NCBI GenBank assembly: GCA_016187935.1 | Contig: JACPIU010000033.1 | Span: forward strand, 62,001-126,000 | Direction of reading: 5' to 3' | DNA length: 64,000 nucleotides | Source: Bdellovibrio sp. | Lineage (GTDB): Bacteria > Bdellovibrionota > Bacteriovoracia > Bacteriovoracales > Bacteriovoracaceae | Part shown: positions 36,289 through 45,295 of the stretch, in pieces | How positions within the stretch are numbered: position 1 is the stretch's first letter | How the letters are laid out: every line of letters begins with the position of its first letter | Notes under the pieces: generated by a model | Told to the model about the DNA's origin: nothing | Seen by the model: only the letters and a program-made list of their open reading frames with translations | Databases searched by the model: none | Program-made: the position numbers and the translations under genes

Positions 36289-36327
36289 ATTTAGAGGGTA
36301 AAATATTATTTTTGCAGGATTCTTTCT

Positions 36328-37122
36328 ATGGAAGGTTGGTATTACGTCGTAGGACAAGACAGAAAAGGACCCGTTTCATTCGAAGAAATTATGGCCCTGG
36401 CAAGCAATGGAACGCTCGTGCAAGATTCCTATGTTTGGCGCAAAGGCCTTGATGGATGGAAGAAAATGAAGGAGTTGTCCGAATTTTCTACTAATCGATC
36501 TAGTGATATCCCGCAAGTCATCAACTCCATTCCACCGACGATGAAGCCGACGGCAAAGTTCGATTGGCATACTGTGGATAGTAATAAGAAAATTTTCACC
36601 ATCAGGATTGGCCCAGATCGTGGACAGGAAATCGAAGAATATGGTCCTTTCGCCTTGGATGCAGTCAAATCACTTTTGAATGAGAATAGAATTAATGGCA
36701 AATCATTAATTTTTGCCCCAGGAATGGAAGAGTGGATTTTTATCACTGATACCCCATTGTTTGATATGACAAGCGGGAAAAAAAATTTACCACCTGTTAT
36801 TGCTCCCGAAGAACGCCGCAAATATGTTCGGCGTCCTTTTGTAGCACGCTTATTATTTCACAATAATGAGGATGTCTGTGAAGGGATTTGCCGTGATATT
36901 TCGATTGGCGGATTACAAATTCTTGTGGCCGATTTTCCTGTCTCGAAGGGGGATGTCATACAATTAAATGTTCATCCCGACAATTCTTCGGTTTCCTTTG
37001 TAGCAAAAGGAAAAATTGTGAGAATTTTGGAAGGCCGAAGAGGTTTTTCCATTCGATTTGAAGGCTTGAGTACTGAAGCGCAAGCGTCTATTCTCAAATA
37101 TGTCGAGAGTGATGAATCGTAA
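36328..37122 (+). CDS. GYF-GYF-PilZ protein, probable c-di-GMP receptor
   Basis: 264 residues. About 1-50 is a GYF_2 domain (WYYVVGQDRKGPVSFEEI, then GLDGWKKM). A second, weaker copy spans about 90-145 (EYGPFALDAVKSLL, then GMEEWIFI). About 160-262 is PilZ with both c-di-GMP motifs: RRKYVRRPF and DISIGGLQI. It is soluble. GYF_2 domains probably bind proline-rich partners, so the protein may relay c-di-GMP to a protein partner. First gene of an operon with the hydrolase-like and lipoprotein genes; a c-di-GMP source (47044) is nearby. Confidence 0.87.
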   Translation: MEGWYYVVGQDRKGPVSFEEIMALASNGTLVQDSYVWRKGLDGWKKMKELSEFSTNRSSDIPQVINSIPPTMKPTAKFDWHTVDSNKKIFTIRIGPDRGQEIEEYGPFALDAVKSLLNENRINGKSLIFAPGMEEWIFITDTPLFDMTSGKKNLPPVIAPEERRKYVRRPFVARLLFHNNEDVCEGICRDISIGGLQILVADFPVSKGDVIQLNVHPDNSSVSFVAKGKIVRILEGRRGFSIRFEGLSTEAQASILKYVESDES

Positions 37123-37144
37123 TGAATTATTGTGAATAGGTGTT

Positions 37145-38107
37145 ATGGGAAATACAAGTGAAGGCGAAAAAAATACCGTAACGGATCAGAGAGTTGCGGG
37201 GTTGTCATTACCTTCGGGGTGGAATACTCAAGTCACGACCCTGCGGTCTTATAATTCGAAAGATAGTTGTCATGTAAAGAAGATTACTTATCGGGCAACT
37301 CCCAATCTACGATCCAACGCACTTCAGATATTTTTAGTTCATGATATTTTTGAGCACCATTTAAGATGGTACCCGCTTGTGGAAAATCTTGTACAAGATT
37401 GGAGTGATAATTATCAATTGGTGCTCCATGATCTCAAAGGCCATGGGTTGAGCACGGGAACGCGAATGCACATTGAGGATTTTTCCATCTATTGCAAAGA
37501 CCTTGCAACTCTTATTAATTTGAGTAAAGAATCTCGTAATGAGAAGTGTAAAGTAGTATTAATAGGTCAAGGGATGGGCGCACTCGTCATCCTTAAGGCC
37601 ATAGAACAATATAGGCATCTTATAGATGCGGTTATTGGCGGGCTCATTTTGATTAATCCTTCATTTAAATTGGCATTTCAGATTCCTTACTCATGGCAGG
37701 GGACAGGTCAGAATTTTTTTTCAGCTCTCTCGAAAATCAGACTTGCTCGGCCGTTTAATGGTCAAGATTTATTTGCCTTAACGACGGACGCGGAAGATTA
37801 TAATGCCGATCCATTAATTCCCCGATTTTTGTCACTAGGCCTAATGTCTCAGCTTCTGAAAAGCACTAAGGAGATGCGACAATTTTCGTATTTTGTCGAT
37901 GTACCTTCTCTTTTTATTTGTGGTAAACATGGACCACTTTTCGATCCGGATTCAGCTTTTCTCTTTCATAAGGGGATTCCAAATACGGAATCACTTTATT
38001 TGCAATATCCGGAAGAAAAACATGGACTTCTATATGGTGAAAATAAACAGGAAATTATAACGACGATAAAAAATTGGATTCAAAAAATTGGCGATAATGT
38101 GATTTGA
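37145..38107 (+). CDS. Alpha/beta-hydrolase fold protein lacking the nucleophile
   Basis: 320 residues resembling monoacylglycerol-lipase-type hydrolases: LVHDIFEHHLRWYPLVENL where active enzymes read xxHGxxEHxxRY, HDLKGHGLSTG, and a C-terminal EEKHGLLYGE with the usual His. The nucleophile elbow reads GQGMG, not GxSxG, so serine is replaced by glycine; the oxyanion His-Gly is also His-Asp. It is therefore probably a binding pseudo-hydrolase. It follows the PilZ gene by 22 bases. Confidence 0.8.
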   Translation: MGNTSEGEKNTVTDQRVAGLSLPSGWNTQVTTLRSYNSKDSCHVKKITYRATPNLRSNALQIFLVHDIFEHHLRWYPLVENLVQDWSDNYQLVLHDLKGHGLSTGTRMHIEDFSIYCKDLATLINLSKESRNEKCKVVLIGQGMGALVILKAIEQYRHLIDAVIGGLILINPSFKLAFQIPYSWQGTGQNFFSALSKIRLARPFNGQDLFALTTDAEDYNADPLIPRFLSLGLMSQLLKSTKEMRQFSYFVDVPSLFICGKHGPLFDPDSAFLFHKGIPNTESLYLQYPEEKHGLLYGENKQEIITTIKNWIQKIGDNVI

Positions 38108-38119
38108 TTAGGGGAATAT

Positions 38120-38635
38120 GTGAAGATTCTGACATTACTTTCATGTTTGTTAGTGGCCTGCTCACACTCGACGGCAAATATGTCTAAGTATGGTAGTTTT
38201 GTCTTACAAAGTGGCATAGTGAACGGAAAGGAGATTAAGGAGAATTTACTTTTTAAGCAGGCCTCACTTTATCAAGAACTCAATTTGCTTTTAGATATAA
38301 TGTCCTTGCGACTCGATGAGATAGGAGGTTTTAAAGGATGGTTGAGTGAGGAAGACCAAAAACAACTCCAAACATGCCCAAATCCTATTTTACTCTTGGT
38401 TTATACGCTAGATGAAACTCGCATACGGCAGTCTCTTGTAACGTCTCAGATGTATGATTTTGGTTTCAAACTTTTTGCCATCTCTGGTTTTCGCGAAAAT
38501 CTCTTGATGCATCCCGGAGCGGTGGAAAATTCTCTCAAAATGTACAAGTCTTATACATTTTGTGGCCCTCAAGTTATTCCGAGTCCTTTGGTTTTAACTA
38601 TCCCGGGATTCGAACCTGTTGAAATCAGGTTGTGA
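38120..38635 (+). CDS. Putative lipoprotein, 171 aa
   Basis: GTG start after AGGGGAAT. A short signal ends in the lipobox LLVAC. The mature part is about 155 residues with no recognised domain; two cysteines (LQTCPNP and TFCGPQ) could pair. Downstream of the hydrolase-like gene by 12 bases, the third gene of the PilZ operon. Confidence 0.72.
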   Translation: MKILTLLSCLLVACSHSTANMSKYGSFVLQSGIVNGKEIKENLLFKQASLYQELNLLLDIMSLRLDEIGGFKGWLSEEDQKQLQTCPNPILLLVYTLDETRIRQSLVTSQMYDFGFKLFAISGFRENLLMHPGAVENSLKMYKSYTFCGPQVIPSPLVLTIPGFEPVEIRL

Positions 38636-38718
38636 TGTTAGGCCGACTTTTTTTCTAAAATTTTCCATAAAGTTTTGTTTCATCCGGCCCGAGAAGATTA
38701 CCTAGGAGGACCTGTATT

Positions 38719-40776
38719 ATGGCCGGCGGCCAAACCAAAATCGAAAGATTTGGCAGATATTTGATTCTCGACCATTTTGTCGATGGCGGGATGGCAAAAA
38801 TATGTCGTGCTCGTTACTTAGGTGAGCAAGCGGATAAAATTGTCGCTATTAAAATGGTCCAGGCCCAATTCTCGCAGGACGTAGCATTTAAGACTATGTT
38901 CATGGATGAAATCAAAGTTACTTTCGGCCTACTCCATCCCAATATCGTGCAAACCTATGATTATGGCCATCATAATGGTCAGCTCTACGTTGCTATGGAA
39001 TATTGCGATGGCAGAAATCTCAAAGAATATCTTGATAAGTTAAGGGATCGAAAATTTGTCTTTCCGGTGGAAATCTCGGTTTTTATTATTACTCAGGTCT
39101 GCCAGGCGCTCCACTACGCTCACACCCTGACTGACAAAATGACTGGAAAGGAATTTAGTATTATTCATCGTGATATTTCGCCTCATAATATTATGTTGAC
39201 CTTTGATGGATCAGTGAAGGTTATTGATTTTGGGATTGCAAAAGCAACCACAAATACAGAGGCCACACAGGCCGGAACAATCAAGGGCAAGTTGTCTTAT
39301 TTGGCACCAGAGTATTTGGAAGGAAAAGAACTTGATGCTCGTTATGATGAGTTCGCTGTTGGTATTACGCTTTGGGAAATGCTGTGTTCTCGTAAAATGT
39401 TCAAGGCGCAAAATGATCTAGCGGTGTTAAAGAAAATTCAAGATTGTATTATCGACCCTCCTTCAAAAATAAACCCAAATGTTCCAAAAGAATTGGATGA
39501 AATTGTCTTAAAGGCATTGTCAAAAGATAGGAATAAACGTTATGAAAACATGGATCAAATGAACCGTGCTCTCATGAAGTTTTTGTACTCTCATTATCCT
39601 GATTTTAATGCCACGGACCTTTCATATTTTGCCAAAGAGCTTTTTAAAGAAGAAATCAAAAAAGATCGTGAAAAGTTATTTGAGTTTGGCAAAATTGACC
39701 TTAAACCTTTTCTTGATGATTTGAGACGAGAACAGTCTGGTGGAGCAGAAATAGCAAGTCCGCAAGCAGAAGCAAAAGCTACGCCGACTGCACGCGATCA
39801 TGTTCTAGATTTTGGATTTGCTCAAGGCCAAAGTGGGGCAACTAAAACGACCCCCGGCGGAACAAGAGTTGTCGCAAAAGATGAACTGATGAAACGTGCA
39901 GCCCAAACCAGACAGGTTAAAGTTGCTGAAATTGATAAGAAAAGCGAGTTACAACTTGGCCAAGCTGTGGTGAAGAAAAAAGTCCCGTCTAAAACGAGCC
40001 GTGTTGCCGATTCGAATAATGCAACTCGATCCCAAGGTACGTCAGTAGGGCAGATTCGCACGAGAACGGGTGCTGTAAAGGAAGATAGTTCAAAATTTAG
40101 TTTGAAGACAATGGCCATTGCGCTAGTGGGAGTGGTGGCCGTGCTGACTGTAGGTTATTTTAAGTTCGGAGAACAATTATTAGCGCCCAAAGGAACAAAA
40201 GTTGAGAGTCGTCGGCCATCATCGGAAGGGAATGTGACAAAGGCGGATATGAAGCATGAGTCGATAGCCGGTGAGGAATACAAAATAGTTATTAGTAATT
40301 TTGAAAAATACGAGCAGAAAGCTTTTGTGAATGGGCAAGAGGTGGAAGTTTCTATATTAGGTGAAATCAAAATCAGTACGCCTGGCGAGTATATATTGAG
40401 AGTACAGACAAAAGGGCAAGAACATTTTGTGAGGAAAGTGAAAATTGATGAGAATAATCCTGCAATCAAAATCAAAAAACCGAATATGCCCTATGCAGTT
40501 TTTGGTTATCTTATGAACTCACGAACCTGTGTCAGTGGAAAACTTTTTGTAACCCTTTTTGGCGAGGAAAGAGTGGAACGTCTGCCAATTAGCAAAGGGG
40601 GGATTCAGTTTCCTATTAAAATTGGTCCTGCAGGAGAACCAGTGGAGACTGATTATAATGTTTTTTATCAGAAAGATGGTGAAGATATCCAACGCAAACT
40701 CAATTTCTCTATTAAATTTGAGAATGACTCAATCGACCTCTGCAATGCAATTCATAGACAGTCCGAAAGCGAATAA
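38719..40776 (+). CDS. Membrane Ser/Thr protein kinase
   Basis: 685 residues. The N-terminal Hanks-type domain (about 10-295) has the loop VDGGMAKI, VAIKM, the catalytic HRDISPHN, DFGIAKA and LAPEYLEG. A Ser/Gln/Lys-rich juxtamembrane linker leads to one membrane helix at about 463-481 (MAIALVGVVAVLTVGY). The periplasmic 200 residues have a PEGA-like beta region with no clear ligand site. HRDISPHN is the variant frequent in myxobacteria and relatives. SD AGGAGG. It may phosphorylate FHA-binding partners; see the cyclase at 47044. Confidence 0.9.
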   Translation: MAGGQTKIERFGRYLILDHFVDGGMAKICRARYLGEQADKIVAIKMVQAQFSQDVAFKTMFMDEIKVTFGLLHPNIVQTYDYGHHNGQLYVAMEYCDGRNLKEYLDKLRDRKFVFPVEISVFIITQVCQALHYAHTLTDKMTGKEFSIIHRDISPHNIMLTFDGSVKVIDFGIAKATTNTEATQAGTIKGKLSYLAPEYLEGKELDARYDEFAVGITLWEMLCSRKMFKAQNDLAVLKKIQDCIIDPPSKINPNVPKELDEIVLKALSKDRNKRYENMDQMNRALMKFLYSHYPDFNATDLSYFAKELFKEEIKKDREKLFEFGKIDLKPFLDDLRREQSGGAEIASPQAEAKATPTARDHVLDFGFAQGQSGATKTTPGGTRVVAKDELMKRAAQTRQVKVAEIDKKSELQLGQAVVKKKVPSKTSRVADSNNATRSQGTSVGQIRTRTGAVKEDSSKFSLKTMAIALVGVVAVLTVGYFKFGEQLLAPKGTKVESRRPSSEGNVTKADMKHESIAGEEYKIVISNFEKYEQKAFVNGQEVEVSILGEIKISTPGEYILRVQTKGQEHFVRKVKIDENNPAIKIKKPNMPYAVFGYLMNSRTCVSGKLFVTLFGEERVERLPISKGGIQFPIKIGPAGEPVETDYNVFYQKDGEDIQRKLNFSIKFENDSIDLCNAIHRQSESE

Positions 40777-40784
40777 GATTTCGT

Positions 40785-42041
40785 TTACTTAAATTCGTAG
40801 TACAACAATGCAAAATTGGCCAAAAACATCGCAGCAGTGATGGTGTAACATAGGAAGTTAAAGATTGGACCATTAGTATGATCACCCATTACGTCAGGAT
40901 CACTGCAAAGATTTGTGATATAGAGAAGAATGACAGGTATTAATATTCCATTAATAACTTGTGACCAAATTAGAATTTTAAAAAGACTGATATGTGGAAT
41001 TAACGTAACCCCGGCCGCAATAATAATTAAGAAAGTAAAAATAGTGAAAAAGTTAGGTGCTTCTTTAAATGATTTATCAACCCCGGACTCCCATCCCATA
41101 CCTTCACAGACATAATAACTTGCCGCCAAAGGAAGAAGAGCGGCAGCGAAAATAGAAGCGTTAAAAAGACCGATAGCAAAAAGAAAGGATGAATATTTAC
41201 CTGCAAGCGGTTCTAACGCCAAAGCGGCATCCTTGGCACCCGAGATTTCGATCTTGTTGGTGAACAGAGTTTCTGCACAGCAAATGATAATAAAAAGAGT
41301 AACAATCGACATGGTGATGCAACCAATGATGACATCCAGCCGTGCATAATTTAAATCTTTCACACTGGTACCTTTTTCTACAACGGCGGATTGGATATAA
41401 AATTGCATCCACGGAGTAATCGATGTGCCCACTAACCCTACAATAATAGGCATATCCAGTTTACTAATCTCTCCAAAATTGGGGGAGATTAAAGATTTTC
41501 CTATGCTATTCCAATCTGGGCCAATGATAAAACCAGTTATTATGTAACTTATGTAAACGAAGCATCCTAAAATAAAAACTCTTTCGACTATTTTGTAATT
41601 TCCTTTGATGACAAGAGGCCATACGAGCAGGGCACAAATGGGAACAGCAATATAACGGGAAAGGCCAAAAATTTCACTGGCCGACGCTAATCCTGCAAAT
41701 TCAGCAGTTATGTTTCCCAAATCGGCAATGAGGCATAATGACAGCGTATAAAAAGTAATTCGAAGACCATATTTTTCACGGATGAGATCGGCCAAACCTT
41801 TCCCTGTTACAATGGCCATGCGAGAGCCCATTTCTTGGATACAAATCAAAGCAATTGTAATGGGAATCAAAAGCCACAGAAGGCGATAGCCGGTATGCGC
41901 ACCGGCAATCGAATAAGTTGCAATACCGCCAGCATCATTATCGATATTAGCGGTAATTAATCCCGGCCCGATGATGCTGAGAAGGATGAGGGCCTTCTTA
42001 ATTGATCGTTTGAATCTCGTTTCTTGAAGCCTTGTTTCCAT
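40785..42041 (-). CDS. Nramp-fold divalent metal transporter, NRMT-like
   Basis: 418 residues with about eleven membrane helices. The N-terminus GPGLITANIDNDAGG aligns with the Nramp helix-1 motif, but DPGN reads DAGG. In helix 6 the canonical MPH of manganese transporters reads TPW (SITPWMQF). These changes fit Nramp-related magnesium transporters rather than MntH. It starts two bases after a soluble MgtE-N/CBS protein, the usual regulator of Mg channels, which supports Mg2+ as substrate; substrate identity is an inference. Confidence 0.8.
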   Translation of the reverse strand: METRLQETRFKRSIKKALILLSIIGPGLITANIDNDAGGIATYSIAGAHTGYRLLWLLIPITIALICIQEMGSRMAIVTGKGLADLIREKYGLRITFYTLSLCLIADLGNITAEFAGLASASEIFGLSRYIAVPICALLVWPLVIKGNYKIVERVFILGCFVYISYIITGFIIGPDWNSIGKSLISPNFGEISKLDMPIIVGLVGTSITPWMQFYIQSAVVEKGTSVKDLNYARLDVIIGCITMSIVTLFIIICCAETLFTNKIEISGAKDAALALEPLAGKYSSFLFAIGLFNASIFAAALLPLAASYYVCEGMGWESGVDKSFKEAPNFFTIFTFLIIIAAGVTLIPHISLFKILIWSQVINGILIPVILLYITNLCSDPDVMGDHTNGPIFNFLCYTITAAMFLANFALLYYEFK

Positions 42042-42043
42042 GG

Positions 42044-43423
42044 TTATTTTTCATCCAGTAACCAGGGAAGAATATCATCAACGGAGATGATTCCCATGAG
42101 CGTTTGCTTTTGATCGACAATGGGAACTGTAATCAAGTTATATTTGCTCATATGCTTCGCAACATCCCTCCAGGGAGTGGAGGGATGTAAATATTTTAGA
42201 TCAGTTTTATTCATCAATTCTCCAATCTCAATATCTTCTGTCTGAATAAGAAGCTTAGAGAGCGAAGTTGCACCGATGAGGCGCCCCTGCGAGTCAATCA
42301 CAAAAATATCGTATACTGTTTCAAGGTCTTTGTATTGTTCTTGAATTGTTTTGAGAATGTGAGACCTTCTATGGTGGGGACCGAATTGAAAAATTTCAGT
42401 GGACATGAGTCCACCTGCGACATCCTGGTCGTATTCTAATAGTTCTTGAATTTCTTCTTGGGTTTCATTGTCTTCAATATTGGCAATGATCTCATTGGCC
42501 TGTTCATGCTCCATTTCTGAAAGAACGTCGACGGCCTCATCAACCCCCATATTTTCGATAATTTTCGCCACTCCTTCAGGATCTTCATTTTTCAGCAACT
42601 CGACTTGCAAATCAGACTCAACTTCACTGAGTGTTGCAGCTGCTAGTTCAGGAGACAGATTGCTGAAGAGAGTTTCACGTGAATAATTATCTAAGTCCTC
42701 TAATATATCAGCTAAGTCGGCAGGGTGTAGGTTCTGAATTTCTTCATTTTTTAAACCAAGTCTCACATGTCCATAGATAGATTTTGACGGTATGGCATGA
42801 ACGAACTTCCAATTAATAAGCGCTTCTTTTTTCAAATATTGGGCATTGGGATTGCACAAGCGTAGCGCACGATCCACCAGCTTCTCATACCCTAGGCGAC
42901 GAATCATGCTTCGCATGCCAATAGCGGCATGAGTGATGCGAAGTTGATTTCCTGCCTTAACAAATTCTATATCATTAACGCGTACAACTTTTTTTCCTGA
43001 AGTATCCACAATTTGTCGGTCGAGAATAACTTTTCCCAAAGGGGGATACTCGACCATGGTATCTTCTCGTTTATCTGAGCTAGAGGAATTTTCACTGGCG
43101 CTGCGATTGAACTGATCAGCAACTTGACTATGTAAGAAACGTCGTGCGGTGATACGAGGAAGAGTACGACTTCTTCCCAAGGTAAAATCAGCTTTGACGA
43201 CGATTTTCCTTAGGGAAAATTGGACAATATCTGACCAATGAACATAAAAGTATTGGTCATTTTTTTTAAACTGGACAGCAAGAATTGGTGGATACATTTC
43301 TTCAAAATCGACAAAGAGATCCGTAACTTTGCCGACAAGCATCTCTTCATTACTGAAGATTTTAACTCCAATCAGACTGGAAAAGTGAATGTTGATGTCG
43401 GTTAAACCGTCAAAAATTTTCAC
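42044..43423 (-). CDS. PRC-barrel/MgtE-N/CBS protein
   Basis: 459 residues, soluble. About 1-85 is a PRC-barrel-like strand region (IGVKIFSNEEMLVGKVTDLF), about 130-215 a second one, about 220-330 an MgtE N-terminal superhelix (LHPADLADILEDL, ELAAATLSEVESD, EMEHEQANEII), and about 335-459 a CBS pair (QDVAGGLMSTEIFQ, VPIVDQKQTLMGIISVDDIL). The transmembrane part of MgtE is missing. Paired with the Nramp-fold transporter, it could sense Mg2+ and gate it. Overlaps the PPPase gene by four bases. Confidence 0.85.
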   Translation of the reverse strand: MKIFDGLTDINIHFSSLIGVKIFSNEEMLVGKVTDLFVDFEEMYPPILAVQFKKNDQYFYVHWSDIVQFSLRKIVVKADFTLGRSRTLPRITARRFLHSQVADQFNRSASENSSSSDKREDTMVEYPPLGKVILDRQIVDTSGKKVVRVNDIEFVKAGNQLRITHAAIGMRSMIRRLGYEKLVDRALRLCNPNAQYLKKEALINWKFVHAIPSKSIYGHVRLGLKNEEIQNLHPADLADILEDLDNYSRETLFSNLSPELAAATLSEVESDLQVELLKNEDPEGVAKIIENMGVDEAVDVLSEMEHEQANEIIANIEDNETQEEIQELLEYDQDVAGGLMSTEIFQFGPHHRRSHILKTIQEQYKDLETVYDIFVIDSQGRLIGATSLSKLLIQTEDIEIGELMNKTDLKYLHPSTPWRDVAKHMSKYNLITVPIVDQKQTLMGIISVDDILPWLLDEK

Positions 43424-44286
43424 TCGTTTTCACCACTGTCCTCTGTTGTTTTTTGCTTGAAAATATTGTTTCTTCGCATATTGAGTAACTTGAGGATATC
43501 TGCAGCAACTTCTTCAAGGGCCTTATCAGTGACATTAAAAACCGGCCATCGTTTGTTTTCCTTGAAGATATTGTTGGCCCATTCCAGTTCCTCCATAACT
43601 TTAGATTGAGTTGCATAATCTCCTGCGTGATCTTGGGCACCGAGACTCGAGAGGCGATTTCGGCGAATTTCGAGCAGGGCCTCTGGATCAATAGTCAGTC
43701 CAATAATCTTGCGTTGATCCACTAGAAATAGATTTTTAGGTAGCGCAGTCCCTTGGACGAGAGGAACATTGACGACTTTGAGACCATTCATCGAGAGGAA
43801 AAGGGAGAGAGGAGTTTTCGAGGTTCTCGATATCCCCACCAAAATAACATCGGCCAAATGGAGAGAATCAGGATTTCGACCGTCATCGTGATTGAGCGTG
43901 AATTCCATGGCCGCCACTCGACCAAAATACTCATCATTTACTGCATGCAGGAGACCGGGTTCAGCTTTCGGTTCCTGCTCAAAATAGTTGGAAAATGCAG
44001 TTAAGGCAGGTCCGATCATATCGAGTGCCCGAACATGCTTTGTTCGGGCCAAGTCACTGATATACTCTCGTAAATCCGGTGTAACAATCGTGTGTACAAT
44101 CATGTCATGATGAATGGCGGCTTCGGTGAAAATAGCATCAATTTGCTCTCGAGTGCGGACGTTTTTATATCGCGTAAAATAAACATCCTTATCTGAGAAT
44201 TGTTTCATGGCCGCTCGGCTCAGGGCCGTAGCAGTTTCTCCGGTACCGTCTGAAATAATAATTATTTTGAGTTTGCTTGGTGCCAT
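43420..44286 (-). CDS. ppsR: PEP synthase regulatory kinase/pyrophosphorylase
   Basis: A DUF299 bifunctional enzyme: ADP-dependent phosphorylation and Pi-dependent dephosphorylation of PEP synthase or pyruvate phosphate dikinase. 288 residues; IIISDGTGETA is the N-terminal signature and VGISRTSKTPLSLFLSMNG the P-loop-like motif. No ppsA or ppdK gene is in the window. It lies 45 bases after miaA and overlaps the MgtE-N gene. Confidence 0.92.
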   Translation of the reverse strand: MAPSKLKIIIISDGTGETATALSRAAMKQFSDKDVYFTRYKNVRTREQIDAIFTEAAIHHDMIVHTIVTPDLREYISDLARTKHVRALDMIGPALTAFSNYFEQEPKAEPGLLHAVNDEYFGRVAAMEFTLNHDDGRNPDSLHLADVILVGISRTSKTPLSLFLSMNGLKVVNVPLVQGTALPKNLFLVDQRKIIGLTIDPEALLEIRRNRLSSLGAQDHAGDYATQSKVMEELEWANNIFKENKRWPVFNVTDKALEEVAADILKLLNMRRNNIFKQKTTEDSGENE

Positions 44287-44331
44287 AGGGTCTCTTCACT
44301 CCCGAACTAGGTGTAATTAGGAGAATATATC

Positions 44332-45285
44332 CTAGGCCTGCATAAAATCATAGAGCGTTTTTAAAATAGTCTGCGAGTCGGTGAGGGGATTGACTGTAAT
44401 TTTGGGGGTAATCCTTTTAAAGAAAGTCCTCTGGGTTTTGGCAAGTTGGCGGGTTGAAATGAAGATTTGTTCAATCAAGTCCTCCAAGGAGGGAATTTCG
44501 CCACGCAAATAGGCCAAAGTTTCCTTGTAACCTACGCTTTGTAATGGTCTTTCTTCTCCAGAGTATCCATGGTTTAGGAGATTTTGAAGCTCCGTAACCA
44601 TACCTCTTTCCACCATGAATCGGGAACGTTGTTTTAAAATGCTCCAATGTTCTTGTTTGGGGATATCAAGGTAGAAATGGAGTAAATCTTTCTGTGGAAA
44701 TTGATTACGTGAAAAATCATACGGATTGATTTCTTGGAATTCATTATACTCGTCAGAAATTGGCCTTTCGGTTGCAATATTATACTCGACGGCGCGACGA
44801 AGTCGGTAATGATCATTGATATGCAGTCGTTTGAGAGACTCCGGATCGAAAATCTTCAGATAATCAAGAAAAGGTGCGATGCCTTCCTGTTCATACACTG
44901 TTTGCAATGAAGCTTTCATTTCAGAGGACAGATGATCACTACGAAACATACCTTTTATCAGAGCTCTGATATAGAAAGGGCTTCCTCCCACGAGAATGAT
45001 ACATTGTCTGGCCGTTGTAAGTTGCTCGATAATTTCTTTGGCCTGTTGGCAAAAAGTGAAGGCGTTCATTTCGTTGTCGATAGAAGTGACATCAACCATA
45101 AAATGTTTAATTTTTTTTCTCAAAGCTAGGTCGGGCTTGGCGGTTCCAATGCTAAGTTCACGGTAAAAACACATACTATCAAAGTTGATTATTGCGCATT
45201 CACAACCTTGCTCCTGTATAAGACACCCAAGTTTCACTGCCCAGTCACTCTTTCCTGTGCCTGTCGGACCAGTAATCAGGATCAT
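44332..45285 (-). CDS. miaA: tRNA dimethylallyltransferase
   Basis: Transfers an isopentenyl group to A37 of tRNAs reading UNN codons. The start at 45285 (MILITGPTGTGKSDW) is chosen because the P-loop is right at the family N-terminus and the longer frame would run 110 bases into mutL. GTAKPD, VGGSPFYIRALI and RRAVEY are family motifs. 317 residues. mutL-miaA order is conserved. Confidence 0.95.
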   Translation of the reverse strand: MILITGPTGTGKSDWAVKLGCLIQEQGCECAIINFDSMCFYRELSIGTAKPDLALRKKIKHFMVDVTSIDNEMNAFTFCQQAKEIIEQLTTARQCIILVGGSPFYIRALIKGMFRSDHLSSEMKASLQTVYEQEGIAPFLDYLKIFDPESLKRLHINDHYRLRRAVEYNIATERPISDEYNEFQEINPYDFSRNQFPQKDLLHFYLDIPKQEHWSILKQRSRFMVERGMVTELQNLLNHGYSGEERPLQSVGYKETLAYLRGEIPSLEDLIEQIFISTRQLAKTQRTFFKRITPKITVNPLTDSQTILKTLYDFMQA

Positions 45286-45295
45286 TTTTTCTTTT

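Noticed and set aside
36282-36312. AT-rich inverted repeat AATATTT/AAATATT downstream of the PilZ promoter
   Set aside because: All A-T pairs in an AT-rich leader; easily due to chance.
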